Source: Rehmannia glutinosa (Eukaryota > Streptophyta > Magnoliopsida > Lamiales > Orobanchaceae). From it: DNA of 64,000 nucleotides. How positions within the stretch are numbered: position 1 is the stretch's first letter; each line of letters starts with the position of its first letter. The translations under genes were made by a program, and so were the position numbers. Positions 22,437 to 33,709 of this stretch are shown piece after piece. The notes beneath the pieces are model-generated. The model was given only the letters and a program-made list of their open reading frames with translations, ran no database searches and was not told the DNA's origin. The stretch lies in the NCBI GenBank assembly GCA_016081115.2, contig CM071925.1, forward strand, positions 17,024,748-17,088,747, written 5' to 3'.

Positions 22437-25085
22437 AAACGCCCTAAACTGATTGAAGAAGAAGAATGGGTGCTCAACTTTCTTAATGAACCCTCCATAG
22501 TGCAGGTCTTGACAACAATTGTGTATATCAAATACTTTACAATAGGAGAAGGGAGGAGAAGGAGAAGGAGAAGGAGAAGGAGTTGGAGAAGGGAAAAGCT
22601 CCAACTGGGTCCCATAATTGCCTATTTGGGACTACTAGCCATTTGGCTGAAGAGGAGAAGTTATAATAGGTAGAAAAAGAAAAACTTCAAGCAGCCCTTG
22701 ATGAGTCGAGGGAGATGGCTGAGCAAAGATAGTTTGATATGCAAGGGGAACCTTCATCCCCTAGCCAAATAATTAGGAGTGTGATGAGAAACATAGTTGT
22801 ACTCTCATCACCAATTGACTCTCATTCACCTCATCTTGAACATGCGAGAGGTAAAACCACAGTTGAAACTGTGGAGGCTGAGTTGGAAACTCATATTGGT
22901 AGAAATCAAGTTCAGGCCACTCGAGAAGGGGTGTTGAAGATGTTTCTATTGTTAATGTTGAGGATGATGATGAGGAAGTGGTTGTTAATGAAGGAAAAAT
23001 CTCAATTGCCTCAAATCCTCTAGAAACTGAAGTCAGCTTGCCAGAAGCTGACTTAGAGCAAATTGTTGAGAAGCCAAAGCCAACAATCAAAAAATAGATA
23101 ATCGGAGACAATTGTTGAGATAGTTGAAAAGGAAACAACTAAATCGATTGTGCCGACCAAAAAGATCATTGTTGAGAAAGCGAAAACAAAAATAATTGAT
23201 GTACACGCAATCGCCGTTGAACCCCACTGAAAGAATTGGCGAGGAAACTGTTGAGACAGTTGCAATAGGGACTGCTGAGAAGAGTATAGTAAACAAACCT
23301 GTAGTTGAGACTGCATAAGTAGTGATGGAAGAGGCGGAAGAATAAATGTTGGGAAAAGCATCAGTTGATCCTTTTGATGACCTCATGCAAACAAAACAAA
23401 TAAAAACAACTGAGCCAACAGAACATGCAGAAGAGTCTGGCATAGCTAACTTGAATGAAGATGGGTCCGAGGCCACTGAATCAGAAAGAGCTGAAAGGGA
23501 ACTGTTGATATGGACATTGATGATGCAAGCGAGTCAGATAATTAAGAAGAAATCCCAATCAATCAAGTAGCAGGGTCAAACTGCGCACATTATCGATTTG
23601 TGCTAGTTGATCCTCCCCCAACGGTTGCACTTATGATGCAAGTGATGCTATTGGAGACAGTTGATGCAGACGAAAATGAAAACAATAAAGCATAATCAAC
23701 TGCTGCCAATAAACATAACCCAATTGAGGCACAAAGATCTCCAAATCAGGGGGAGAGGTGAGGTATCCCTTTGGGGATGAATTGGGACTTTCCTCAACCC
23801 CTCCTGAAGATTTTGGCAAAGGAACTTCTAATCTCGGAATGATGAGGAGATTCCTGATGTTGAGAGAGATGCCAGTGCATCCAGTTCTAGTGATTACTTT
23901 ATCGTCGAAGAACCTACAGAGCCAAGTGAAAACAGATTAGTTCCATATGATCAAAGAGGACAAATTCCTGAATATGTTTTTTCCTCTGGTGATGACAGTC
24001 GACTTGCCAATGAATTTAGAAGGGACTTTCAATACATGTTTGGGGAGATGAACTCGATGGAATGTGGGTTATTTAATCTATCTCTAAGAATTGATCATCA
24101 TAGTGAAAACATTAGTAGAGATCTCTATGGCTTATTGCACATGGTCAAGGAATGGACTGCACAAACTATAGCTCTAAGAAAAGAACAAGAATGGAGCTTC
24201 CAACATCTAAACAACAAGCTACTCATCTGGGGCTCTGATCAGATTGTGTTTCAGAACCGTTAGAAAGATAACTTTGATAGAATGAATACAAACAGGCAAA
24301 GTGACATGAATTTTCTGGAGATGAAGATTGAGAACAAATTCGAGGACTTAGAAGCCTTTCTGAATCAGAGGATTGATTATATTCAGAATCAATTGATTGT
24401 GCTTTGTGCCAGCAAGTCTGCAGTGGACTTTATTTTAAATATGAAATTGGACTTCATTCTTTAGAACCTCTAACCTTCCTCAACTGCTGATGCCAAAAAA
24501 GGGAAAGCACAATTCTCAACACCTAGCACTCTATTGGAACCTCCAGTTCCATCAGTCTATGTTAAAGATAAAGTGGGAGCTATTATGCAGGAAGCGAGGG
24601 ATGAGATTGTTGCCATAGACAAAAACCAAGAAGCCAGAATCAATTTGTTACGGCAAAAATTTGGAGAACCACCAGTTGGCTTGATCTCCAAAGAAATGAG
24701 TGATGAAGAATTTGACACTCTTCTTGCTGGAGGATTTTATATAGGATGGCCTTGGAACAAGCCTGGAACATATATTGGGAGAAAGGCTTGCAGGGTATTC
24801 AGCTGTTTGTTGTTCAGCATAGTACATCCAGCAGCTAACCTAAAGTTGTTGACAGCCAAGTTAGAGGAGGGAACAACAAAGTAAGTAGAAGAGGAAGAGG
24901 AAATTCCAGTGGGAGAAGCAGAGTTAATAATCCTCCTATAAGAAGAGGTTCTCCCTTAGGAAAAGATTATGGAGGAGAAAGATTCCCAGTTGACCCCAAC
25001 AGAAGAACAGTAACCTATTGGCTAGGGATTGAAGATGAATTAAAATAGCCAGAGGCAGAGAAGGCAGAAGATAGCTTATAGTTAT
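22437..25085 (+). pseudogene. Degenerate ORF region of copia-like element F
   Basis: I do not recognise this protein. Fragments in changing frames are rich in glutamate, lysine and serine and in heptad-like patterns (VEKEKLQAALDESREMAEQ; NKFEDLEAFLNQRIDYIQNQ), suggesting coiled coil. The longest pieces are 24036-24263 and 24534-24884. The 3' continuation after the insertion of G (36895-37049) leads into a copia-style polypurine tract and LTR, so this may be the region between pol and the 3' LTR, where Sirevirus-type elements carry an envelope-like ORF. That assignment is inference. A GGAGAA repeat lies at 22550-22600. Confidence 0.4.
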
Positions 25086-26553
25086 TGTTCGCGATTTTTT
25101 TGATGCTTCACTGCAAGTGTACGGATCAGTTTATAGAATAGGGTTTGCAAGGTCGAATCCACAGGGATTAATAAATAAGTGTACCAAATATTGAATTATA
25201 ATAGTCCTATTTTTATCTAAACTATCGAAATTTGAATGGTTGGTTTTATTACTAATAAAGCAGAATTTAATCCTAAAATAACAAAGCAAAGAGCGATTAA
25301 AAGATCAAGTATGGATGGATGGATTCCTGGGTTATGGTTTCAGTTAATATCCCACTTTTATGCTCAGATTAAGCAAACCAAGGTTAAACGTATTCTTCTC
25401 TATAGACCAATCACCAAAGTAATTTACCCCCTCTCTCGAGATGTATGTAAAAGCGTTGATTGGAATATCTATGCTAGCATCTCTACTCAACATAAGATAC
25501 CCAACTCTCAAAAGTTTAAAAGATTATAAGATCTCACAAATATTCACAGACTTCTCAATCATGCAATCTATTTGTGTCAAGTACTCAAGATCTAGTATTG
25601 AAACTCATCGGTTAGAATTATGAATCAATACATCAAACAAGTTTAGATCAAATGCCTTTTGATAAAACCAGAATTAAAGCAAAGTACTTGAATAGAGAAA
25701 GAAAATATTAACTTCAATTATCCTTAATCATCAAATAAAAGTGTTTATTAACCTACTCCCAAACCCGGGAATCACAAGATGTTTAGCCCGACATCGAAGA
25801 TAAACAATTCATAGACAAATTATTCATAATCGAAATCTAACTAATTGAAATAACAATACGATGGAATGAGTGACTCGGGGATGACAACGATCTCTCGATC
25901 TATCTTCAATCCTCGAAGGTGTGGTTGCGGTCTTGATCAATCTCTCCAAGTATTCGGTGGGAAACTGCTCTTTTCTCTAGTTTCTAGGGTAAAAGTCAGT
26001 GTGTCCTTGTTTGTGGCCGCCTCGTGTCTATTTGTACTTCGTTTGGGTCAAAACCTAGTCAAAACGAGTCAAACTCTATTTTTCCCGCAGAGGAGCACGG
26101 TCGTGCTTCTTTGGCATGCGCCCGACCGGGTTGGGTGCGAAACAGTTGTCCAATTTTTCGGAAAGATCACATATGGCGGGTTGCCGTCTTTATAGGCCGA
26201 ACATTGGGTCTTCACATCCGGGTTGAGCACGGGTTGTCTTTGAGAGGAGCACGCCCGCCCGTGCTCACTTGTAGCAACAAGTACTTGGCTATTTTCTTCC
26301 GTTTCTTGCCCGGTTCGTCCAACTTCTTCTTGATTCGACTCCAAACTTCATCTAACATGTCAAGTATTGGCGGTTGTAATGCCCGAATTGTTGCCAAAAT
26401 GTTATAAATATAGATAAATTCCTACAAAACGAGCAAAGCGTAATCCTTTTCCACAAAACAGGAATAAAACCCTATTCACTCATATAATGCATGCATATCA
26501 ACACATTCTAGCCAATATTAAGCCCAAAATACATGCAAAATACAAGTCAATCA
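25086..26553 (-). repeat. Element G 3' LTR
   Basis: On the + strand it reads TGTTCGCG to AAGTCAATCA, 1468 bases. It aligns end to end with 35409-36889. The palindrome cluster at 26090-26265 is shortened and altered relative to the other LTR. A 97-codon + strand frame (25236-25529) is kept in both LTRs but shows no protein features. Confidence 0.95.
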
Positions 26554-26567
26554 AACCCCCAAACTTA
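26554..26567 (-). other. Polypurine tract of G
   Basis: On the - strand it reads AGTTTGGGGGTT directly before the LTR start TGATTGACTTG. It primes plus-strand DNA synthesis. Confidence 0.85.
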
Positions 26568-28054
26568 AACTGTTGACAGTCCCGGTCAACACTTTATAAA
26601 CAAGACAACACAAATGGGGAAAAGAATGGCAACTCAAGAACACCGCATCATAATTTATGTCATCTATCCATAGACATCAAGCACAAATCAACCAAGTTCC
26701 AAAGAGCTAACACGGAGCACAAGTTTATAAAAATCAAGGTAAAACACTTCAAATCACGCCTCTCAAGGATAAAGTGTATACTCTACTCACTAGAATGATA
26801 AGGGACGTGTATTCGCTCAAGTCATATCAATGATGAAGAATTACCATATGCTTGCAAATCGTCTCACATCTCCACCACTCGTTTGTATGCAATTCACAAA
26901 TCATAAAGTACTTTATTTAAGGTTGTAATGAAGGGTCTTTGGTTAAGGTAGGGAAATATGGATAAAGTGACTCAACTCGAGCGTATAGATTGGAAAACAC
27001 ATTGTTTTTCTCAAACCATTTTCTAATTAAAATTAACTATGTACTCCCAATCGCCTTATATCCTATCACTTCTCTATGTCTCCCTTCTTATTTTATACAC
27101 ATTATTCCCCTTCGCCTTACATCACAATTCTCAGCCTATTTTTCACTTCTGGCCGACTCACCTTTTCTGCAGTCGAATTTTTTTTTTCCTATTTTTTTCG
27201 ACTCCTTGTGAGTATTTTCCACTTTTTCCTCCTTTTTTTTTTATTCCCAAGCACCCAACATGTACATATTTTCTAACTTTTCGACACACCTTCATTCAAC
27301 CCTTTATTCCATCCTTTCACTCAATGCTATACGCCCAAGTTCAGGGTAACTGATATATCAAGATTAAGTTCTAAGGCTTGAAATGTGGCTATCAAAAAAA
27401 ATCAGGCAATAGGCTAAAATTGGCTAACTAGGAAAGTCAAATATCATAAGGTAGGCAAAAAGGCTTGAAAGGCTTAACAAAGATGGCCTAAAATCATCTT
27501 CACGAATGCATATAACATGTGACGTTGACAGAGAAACCAAAGCAAGTTCTAGAATTCAAAACAACATGAATGACACACTCAATCACAAACAAAACTGCAT
27601 AATATGAAAGCAGTAAAGGCTCAAAAGCTCATAGGCTTGTAAGTGCATAATTCAAAGTATGTTAACCATGATTCAATAATCACATGCTCCATATTAACTA
27701 TTCTCAACCCGATCAACTCACACTCAACATCCAATTCAAAACAACACAAACCAATCCGCAAATGCTCCCAAGATCAAGATCACAATCAAAACCCCACAAA
27801 CACACAATAGCGGTCAACTCACTCCCTAACAACTAGGAAAGCAATAAATGTGCTAAAGCGATAAACGTGCTAAAACCATAAAACAATTTCAAACATCTAA
27901 TGCAATGCAACTATATGCTCTACATGCAACTAAATGAATGCAAACGCCACACCCATCAAAAAAATATACTACCTCTCCCCCCCAAACTCGAATGAAATTA
28001 TAGCGCATGAAAGAGAAGGTAGAATATCAATGAAAAGTGTGGATAGGACCTGGA
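26568..28054 (-). other. G noncoding region between extra ORF and 3' LTR
   Basis: About 1.5 kb without a credible gene. It includes pyrimidine-rich + strand DNA (27160-27300) that makes chance ORFs. The block 27350-27500 matches the 3' noncoding region of element E on the opposite strand (TAGCCAATTT, AAGCCTTTCAAG-type words). Confidence 0.6.
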
Positions 28055-29443
28055 TCACTGTGGGGGTGGTGGCGGGTAGTGGCCCTGGGAGATATGCCAA
28101 TTCTCGATCCTCTGTAATGTCTGAAATATCTCCAACTCCTACTGCTCGTGTGCTTGGTTCCACAAGCTCTGGGCTTGGTACCTTTGGTCTTGGACTTCTT
28201 GGAAAGCACGGAAATCACTTCTATGCTGTCGCAAGATTTCCTCGAAGGCACCAAATATGTCATGATCGTATTGTCCCCCACGCTCCTCGCCTTGGCGAGA
28301 GCTCTCTGGAATATCGGTTCCCCTACTAGGGCCGCCCTGCTCGAAGCCTCCCTGCTAGAAGCCCTGCTCGAATCCCCTCTCATGCCTATCATACTCATGC
28401 GCCTCCATCACCAAGTCCTCTTCGTCGGGCAACCCGGCTACCCTTCGCCTCTTTCGTGCCGCCAAACCCTGCATGATTCTGATATGCTCCTCAGAGTACA
28501 TGAGCCAGTTGATTTGGTTGTCAACCACAGTTGTGAGTTGCGGGTTAGGAAGGGGAAACGCAGACCCGACTTGTTGTTGAAAACAGAGGATATTCTCCTC
28601 ATTGCTGATGATCTTCATGGTGTGAAGGGCGCTCAAGTTAATGCTTCGGTTGCCTGCTAATGGCTCCATATGGCTTATGTCAACCTCTAAATGCCACGCA
28701 ATGGGGTTATCATTCCCCCAATTAAGATTTTCCCCACATCATGTTTGTTGTATGTAGATGGCGTGTTCCACAAAGTATGCCGCCATGTTATAAGGGGTGT
28801 GAGTGAGCATACACCATAGTAGGTATAACTCCTTCGCTTGCATACCCCCATTGTTGTACCGGGCGAATACCGAGTGGGCCGTGACCTTTTGAATATAACG
28901 AAAGATGGGGTTGCGGAGTGACGATGCTTTGGAAGTGCGTGCGGCATATTGCATGAGGCCGGTTTCGGGGGTTTCTGTCAACAACCGCCAGAATTCATGC
29001 GCGTTGTAATTTTCAGTTGTTCGGTACGGGGCGTCGGATGGTACCCCATAAATTTGATTGATTCGCGATCGTGATCTCCCGCCATCGTTGCCCATCCTGA
29101 AGTGGATTTTCCGAGGCTCGTTTCTTGGTCGCGTTTTCGTAACCTGGACGGTGCTTAAGAATTCGAGTGTGGGTGTCTTGTATGTTGGCCACCGCCCTTG
29201 CATGAAAGCGGTCCAACCAAATTGTTCAAACATTTGCCACACCTCCTCGTGTATACCGAGAGTTTGGGTACACTCATCATCGACATAGCGTGTGGGAATG
29301 TAATCACGAGTGATGAGCTGGTTCCATCGCTCCATTATATCGTGCGCGGTGAAAGTGAGTCCATAGGCACGCGGGTGGTTTGGGTCGAACTCCCGAGCGG
29401 GTCTCCTCAAACGTCTGCCCCGACCTCTTTGTGGTTCGGCCAT
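28055..29443 (-). pseudogene. Athila-type extra ORF of G, three in-frame stops
   Basis: A single reading frame of 462 codons runs from ATG 29443 to TGA 28055-28057, interrupted only by in-frame stops at 28739-28741 (TGA), 28355-28357 (TAG) and 28139-28141 (TAG), with no frameshift. The first 235 codons (FTAHDIMERWNQLI, GWTAFMQGRWPTYKTPTLEF, FRMGN, ELYLLWCMLTHTPYN) resemble the Athila ORF-1 or plant putative transposon protein group. The later part has LPNPQLTTVVDN, a basic patch (ARKRRR) and a proline-rich end WHISQGHYPPPPPQ shared with element E. A likely splice acceptor (TTTTGCTAG) lies 17-18 bases upstream of the start. The function of this ORF is not established. Confidence 0.75.
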
Positions 29444-29550
29444 TTATTCGAGTTAGTACCTAGCAAAACAATCGTGAGAATCCATACGTGCCAAGTAAAA
29501 TGAACGATGAATTAATACAACAATCTATAGCTTGACGCATGTTTAGTCGA

Positions 29551-32097
29551 TCACGGCTCTAGAAAAGTGAGTCGTGTCACCTCTTCCTTTTGATCTCGGC
29601 TCAAGTAGTGCTTGATCCTCTGGCCATTTACCATGAACGTCTCTCCGTCTCGACTCACCAACTCCACTATTCCCGGAGGATTTAACACTTTTTTTATTAC
29701 AAATGGCCCCGACCATCTCGACTTAAGTTTTCCCGGAAAGAGTTTAAGATGCGAGTTAAACAATAGGACTTGTTCACCTAGTAAAAACTCTCTCTTCTTT
29801 ATCATTCGATCGTGCCATCTTTTGGTTCGCTCCTTGTAAATCCGGGAATTTTCATACGCTTCATCCTGGAATTCCTCCATCTCATTTAAGTGTAGGAGCC
29901 TCTTCTCACCCGCTGCTTGGAAGTCGAAATTTAACTTTTTCACAACCCAAAACGCCTTATGCTCCAATTCGACGGGCAAGTGACATGATTTCCCGAATAC
30001 TAACTGGTATGGAGATGTGCCCAATGGTGTCTTGTATGCAGTCTGATATGCCCATAAAGCGTCATCTAGCTTCATCGCCCAATCCTTGCGGTTTATGTTT
30101 ACCGTTTTCTCCAAAATCTGCTTAATCTCGTGATTGGCTACCTCTGCTTGCCCGTTTGCTTGCGGATGGTATGCTAATGCCACCTTGTGCTTGACCCCAT
30201 ACTTCGCAAGTAGAGTGCTCATCAATTTATTCACAATGTGTGACCCCCCATCACTAATCAAAGCTCTCGGGGTTCCAAACCGAGTGAATATATTTTTCTT
30301 TAGAAATTTAAGCACTACTCGCGCATCATTGGTCTGTGTTGGAATTGCTTCAACCCATCGAGATACGTACTCCACTGCAAGTAGAATGTATTGGTACCCC
30401 GACGAAGATGGGAAGGGGCCCATGAAGTCGATCCCCCACACATCAAAGAGTTCAACTTCCATCACATTGGTCATAGGCATCTCATGTCGTCTCGAGATGT
30501 TCCCCATCTGGCACCTATCACAACTTTGTACAAATAGATAGCAATCGTTAGATAACGTAGGCCAGTATAATCCACTTTGCAATACCTTAGCCGCCGTACG
30601 AGTCGGACCAAAGTGTCCCCCGGAAGGTGAAGAATGGCATTGTTGTAGAACTCCCTCCCACTCTTCTTGAGGCACACATCGTCGAATGATGGTGTCGGCG
30701 CACCTCTTAAAGAGGAAGGGGTCGTCCCACATGTAGAACTTGACGTCATGGAGGAATTTCTTCTTTTGATAAGATGATAAATCCGGAGGCAAGACCCCTG
30801 CAACAAAATAGTTAACAAAATCTGAATACCATGGGAATTTAGCTTGTAGTATCAGAAGTTGCTCATCGGGGAACTCCTCCTTAATTGCCTCCGTGTCTTC
30901 TTTCTCCTCCTTCTTGTATTCTAATCTGGACAAGTGATCGGCTACTACATTCTCGCAGCCCTTTCTATCTCGAATCTCCACATCGAATTCTTGTAACAAG
31001 AGAATCCACCGAATCAGCCTCGGTTTGGCATCCTTCTTGTCAAATAGATATTTAATTGCCACGTGGTTGGTGTGGACTATCGTCTTGGTTCCAATCAAGT
31101 AAGATCGGAACTTGTCGAATGCGAACACGATTGCCAGCATTTCCTTCTCAGTGGTGGTGTAGTTTTGATGGGCGCTATCTAAAGTTCTGCTCGCATAGTA
31201 AATGGCTCTGAACATCTTGTCTCTTTTCTGACCAAAAACCGCCCCAACTGCAAAGTCGATGGCATCACACATAAGCTCAAAGGGTTGACTCCAATCCGGA
31301 ACTACTAGAATCGGTGTTGTCACCAAAGCCTTCTTCAGAATCTCAAAACCCTGCAAACAATCATCGGAAAAATTGAAAGCAGTATCTTTTTCTAATAACT
31401 GACTTAAAGGTTTAGTGATTTTAGAAAAGTCACGGATAAACCTTCTGTAGAATCCGGCGTGCCCCAAAAAGCTTCGAATGGCTTTCTCGTTTGTTGGAGG
31501 TGGGAGTTTCTCGATTGCCACAACCTTCGCTCTATCAACTTCCAAACCTGCAGAAGAGACTCGGTGGCCTAAAACAATGCCATCTCGTACCATGAAATGG
31601 CACTTTTCCCAATTTAAAACAAGGTTAGTCTCCTCGCATCTCTGCAAAACTAGAGAAAGGTTATCCAGGCAATGATCATATGAATCTCCAAACACAGAAA
31701 AATCATCCATAAAAACCTCCATTATTTTCTCAATGAAATCATGGAATATAGCCATCATGCATCTTTGAAAAGTAGCGGGTGCATTACAAAGTCCGAATGG
31801 CATTCTGCGAAATGCAAATGTACCATAGGGGCATGTAAAGGTCGTCTTCTCTTGGTCCTCCGGGGCAATCATGATCTGATTATACCCAGAATAACCATCA
31901 AGAAAACAATAATAATCATATCCCACCAAACGGTCAAGCATCATATCAATAAAGTAAAGGGGGAAGTGATCTTTGCGAGTAGCATCATTTAACTTCCTAT
32001 AGTCAATACAAATTTGCCATCCAGTTACTACTCTAGTCGCTATAAGATCATCACTCTCGTTTCTCACTACTGTCATCCCCCCTTTCTTCGGCACCAC
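29551..32097 (-). CDS. G RT, RNase H and integrase, open frame of 848 codons
   Basis: The replication and integration part of an Athila-type pol. [20 protein letters not shown] and catalytic FMDD (residues 129-132). RNase [12 protein letters not shown] and TEKEMLA are present, but the usual TDH motif reads TNH (asparagine at residue 344, 31066-31068), which should remove a catalytic aspartate. Integrase: HHCC (H488, H495, C526, C529) and an intact DD35E triad (D557, D616, E652). The C-terminal domain has GPFVIKKVL and VNGQRIKHY. The ATG is internal: the same frame continues upstream through a stop at 32155-32157, where a tryptophan is usual. Confidence 0.9.
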   Translation of the reverse strand: MVPKKGGMTVVRNESDDLIATRVVTGWQICIDYRKLNDATRKDHFPLYFIDMMLDRLVGYDYYCFLDGYSGYNQIMIAPEDQEKTTFTCPYGTFAFRRMPFGLCNAPATFQRCMMAIFHDFIEKIMEVFMDDFSVFGDSYDHCLDNLSLVLQRCEETNLVLNWEKCHFMVRDGIVLGHRVSSAGLEVDRAKVVAIEKLPPPTNEKAIRSFLGHAGFYRRFIRDFSKITKPLSQLLEKDTAFNFSDDCLQGFEILKKALVTTPILVVPDWSQPFELMCDAIDFAVGAVFGQKRDKMFRAIYYASRTLDSAHQNYTTTEKEMLAIVFAFDKFRSYLIGTKTIVHTNHVAIKYLFDKKDAKPRLIRWILLLQEFDVEIRDRKGCENVVADHLSRLEYKKEEKEDTEAIKEEFPDEQLLILQAKFPWYSDFVNYFVAGVLPPDLSSYQKKKFLHDVKFYMWDDPFLFKRCADTIIRRCVPQEEWEGVLQQCHSSPSGGHFGPTRTAAKVLQSGLYWPTLSNDCYLFVQSCDRCQMGNISRRHEMPMTNVMEVELFDVWGIDFMGPFPSSSGYQYILLAVEYVSRWVEAIPTQTNDARVVLKFLKKNIFTRFGTPRALISDGGSHIVNKLMSTLLAKYGVKHKVALAYHPQANGQAEVANHEIKQILEKTVNINRKDWAMKLDDALWAYQTAYKTPLGTSPYQLVFGKSCHLPVELEHKAFWVVKKLNFDFQAAGEKRLLHLNEMEEFQDEAYENSRIYKERTKRWHDRMIKKREFLLGEQVLLFNSHLKLFPGKLKSRWSGPFVIKKVLNPPGIVELVSRDGETFMVNGQRIKHYLSRDQKEEVTRLTFLEP

Positions 32098-32154
32098 TTG
32101 TACCGGACTTACCCAAGAACTGTCAGAAATAGCATATATAATTCCAGCATCTAA

Positions 32155-32380
32155 CTATTTTAAAACTTCTTTTCTAACGACTTCTTGCATTATAGGGTTT
32201 AATCGTCTTTGATTTTGCACCGAAGGTTTATAAACATCTTCCATCCTAATCTTATGCATCACAATCGATGGACTAATGCCTTTTAAATCAGAGATTGACC
32301 AACCTATCGCCGACTTATGTTTTCGTAACACCCTAAGCAATTTATCGAGTTGAACTGAAGTTAAAAGAGATGATACGATT
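32155..32380 (-). pseudogene. G pol linker upstream of RT
   Basis: It contains LRVLRKHKSAIGWSISDLKGI and VMHKIRMED, the conserved stretch just before RT in Athila elements. It is in frame with the 848-codon RT frame but separated by TAG at 32155-32157. A one-base loss near 32380 shifts it from the protease frame. Confidence 0.8.
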
Positions 32381-33709
32381 ACGGACTCGTATTATTCGCT
32401 CCAAGGAATGCATATTTGAGATGCTCGGGCAAGGGCTTGAGTTTTGGGTTCCATTTGGCCTCGTCGGATGGACGCACGGGCTGCCCGTGCTGATGAGCAC
32501 GGGCCGTGCCGTCTTCTGGTCCTTTAGCTTTTTCTTCGACTACAGGCACGGGCTGCCCGTGCCCTTTGCCACGGGCCATGCCGTCATCATTTTCTTCAAG
32601 TTTTCCTTCGGCTATGCGCACGACCTGGGCGTGCTCAAGAGCACGGGCCGTGCGCCCCTGTAGAATTGACTCCCGTGCATTTTTCAGCTTGTGCGCGCCT
32701 CTTGCGCTCCTCGGTAGTTCCTGCATATTATCCAAAGCACAAATGCAATCGTACAAGTTTTGGTTATCAATATCAATAGTCAAGCTCGATGTTGAACACG
32801 AATGTGTCAAACCAAACTCCAAAGTATCCCTAAACAATGTATGATCCGCATACTCATCAATGCAAGATTCAACTACGTCTATGAAATTACAAGTCTCAAC
32901 ACCATAATGAAATTGAAGTGCCTTATAGATAGTAAATAAAACATGCTCATCATTAACCCGTAACGTGAGCTCTCCCTTTTGCACATCTATTAAGGCCTTC
33001 CCCGTAGCTAGGAATGGACACCCAAGTATCAAAGGGACGTCTTTATCTTCCTCCATGTCCAACACCAAGAAATCCACAGGGAATTGGAATTTATCAACTT
33101 TGACAAGTACATCCTCGATGATTTCCTTTGGATAAGTGAGTGATCGGTCCGCGAGTTGTAGGGTGACCGTAGATGGCTTCTCCTCTCCCAATCCAAGTTG
33201 CCTGAAAATAGACAAGGGCATTAAGTTAATACTCGCTCTTAAATCACAAAGTGCTTTCTTAATGAAAACATCACCATTAGCACAAGGGATAGTGAAACTC
33301 CCCGGATCTTTCAATTTCTGTGGTAGTTTCCTTAGATTATTGCACTGCACTCCTCTGTCAGATTTACTGTCTGGAAACTAGTCATCTTCCGCTTCTTTGA
33401 CATAACATCCTTTAAGAATTTAGCGTAATTGGGCATCTGCTCTAATGCATCTGCAAAAGGAATGTTAATATGCAGTTTCTTAAAAATGTCTAAAAATTTA
33501 GCAAATTGCGCGTCTAACTTTTTCTTTTGAAAACATTGGGGAAAAGGAAGGGGAACATTAAGTTTAGAAATATCAGGGTTAGAGGAAGATTTAAGCTTCT
33601 CGGCCTTGAAAATCTTTGAAAAGTCGATTCCATCCAACCTCAACCTAAATTTGTGATCCTCGCTTTCTGCATCTCCCGGCATCTCGATTGCCGTTCCAGT
33701 AGGGAGCAC
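32379..33709 (-). pseudogene. G protease region
   Basis: The first piece (33709-33332) contains LPFPQCFQKKKLDAQFAKFL and FADALEQMPNYAKFLKD, the usual pre-protease block. After a frameshift, the protease piece (33350-32379) has GSFTIPCANGD, ALCDLRASINLMPLSIF and VPLILGCPFLATG. The usual active-site DLGAS reads DLRAS, with arginine at 33237-33239 (a GGA to AGA type change), so the protease is probably dead. The C-terminal spacer (32470-32660) carries GC-rich palindromes in frame, giving residues such as HGQPVP and HQHGQPVRP. Confidence 0.8.

Noticed and set aside
25236..25529. A 97-codon + strand frame present in both LTRs of G (also 35560-35853).
   Set aside because: The LTRs are copies of each other, so conservation is automatic. 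The frame is antisense to the element and shows no domain.
27039..27353. A hydrophobic 104-codon frame in the G noncoding region.
   Set aside because: It arises from a pyrimidine-rich stretch next to the polypurine tract of G. No counterpart is kept in element E.
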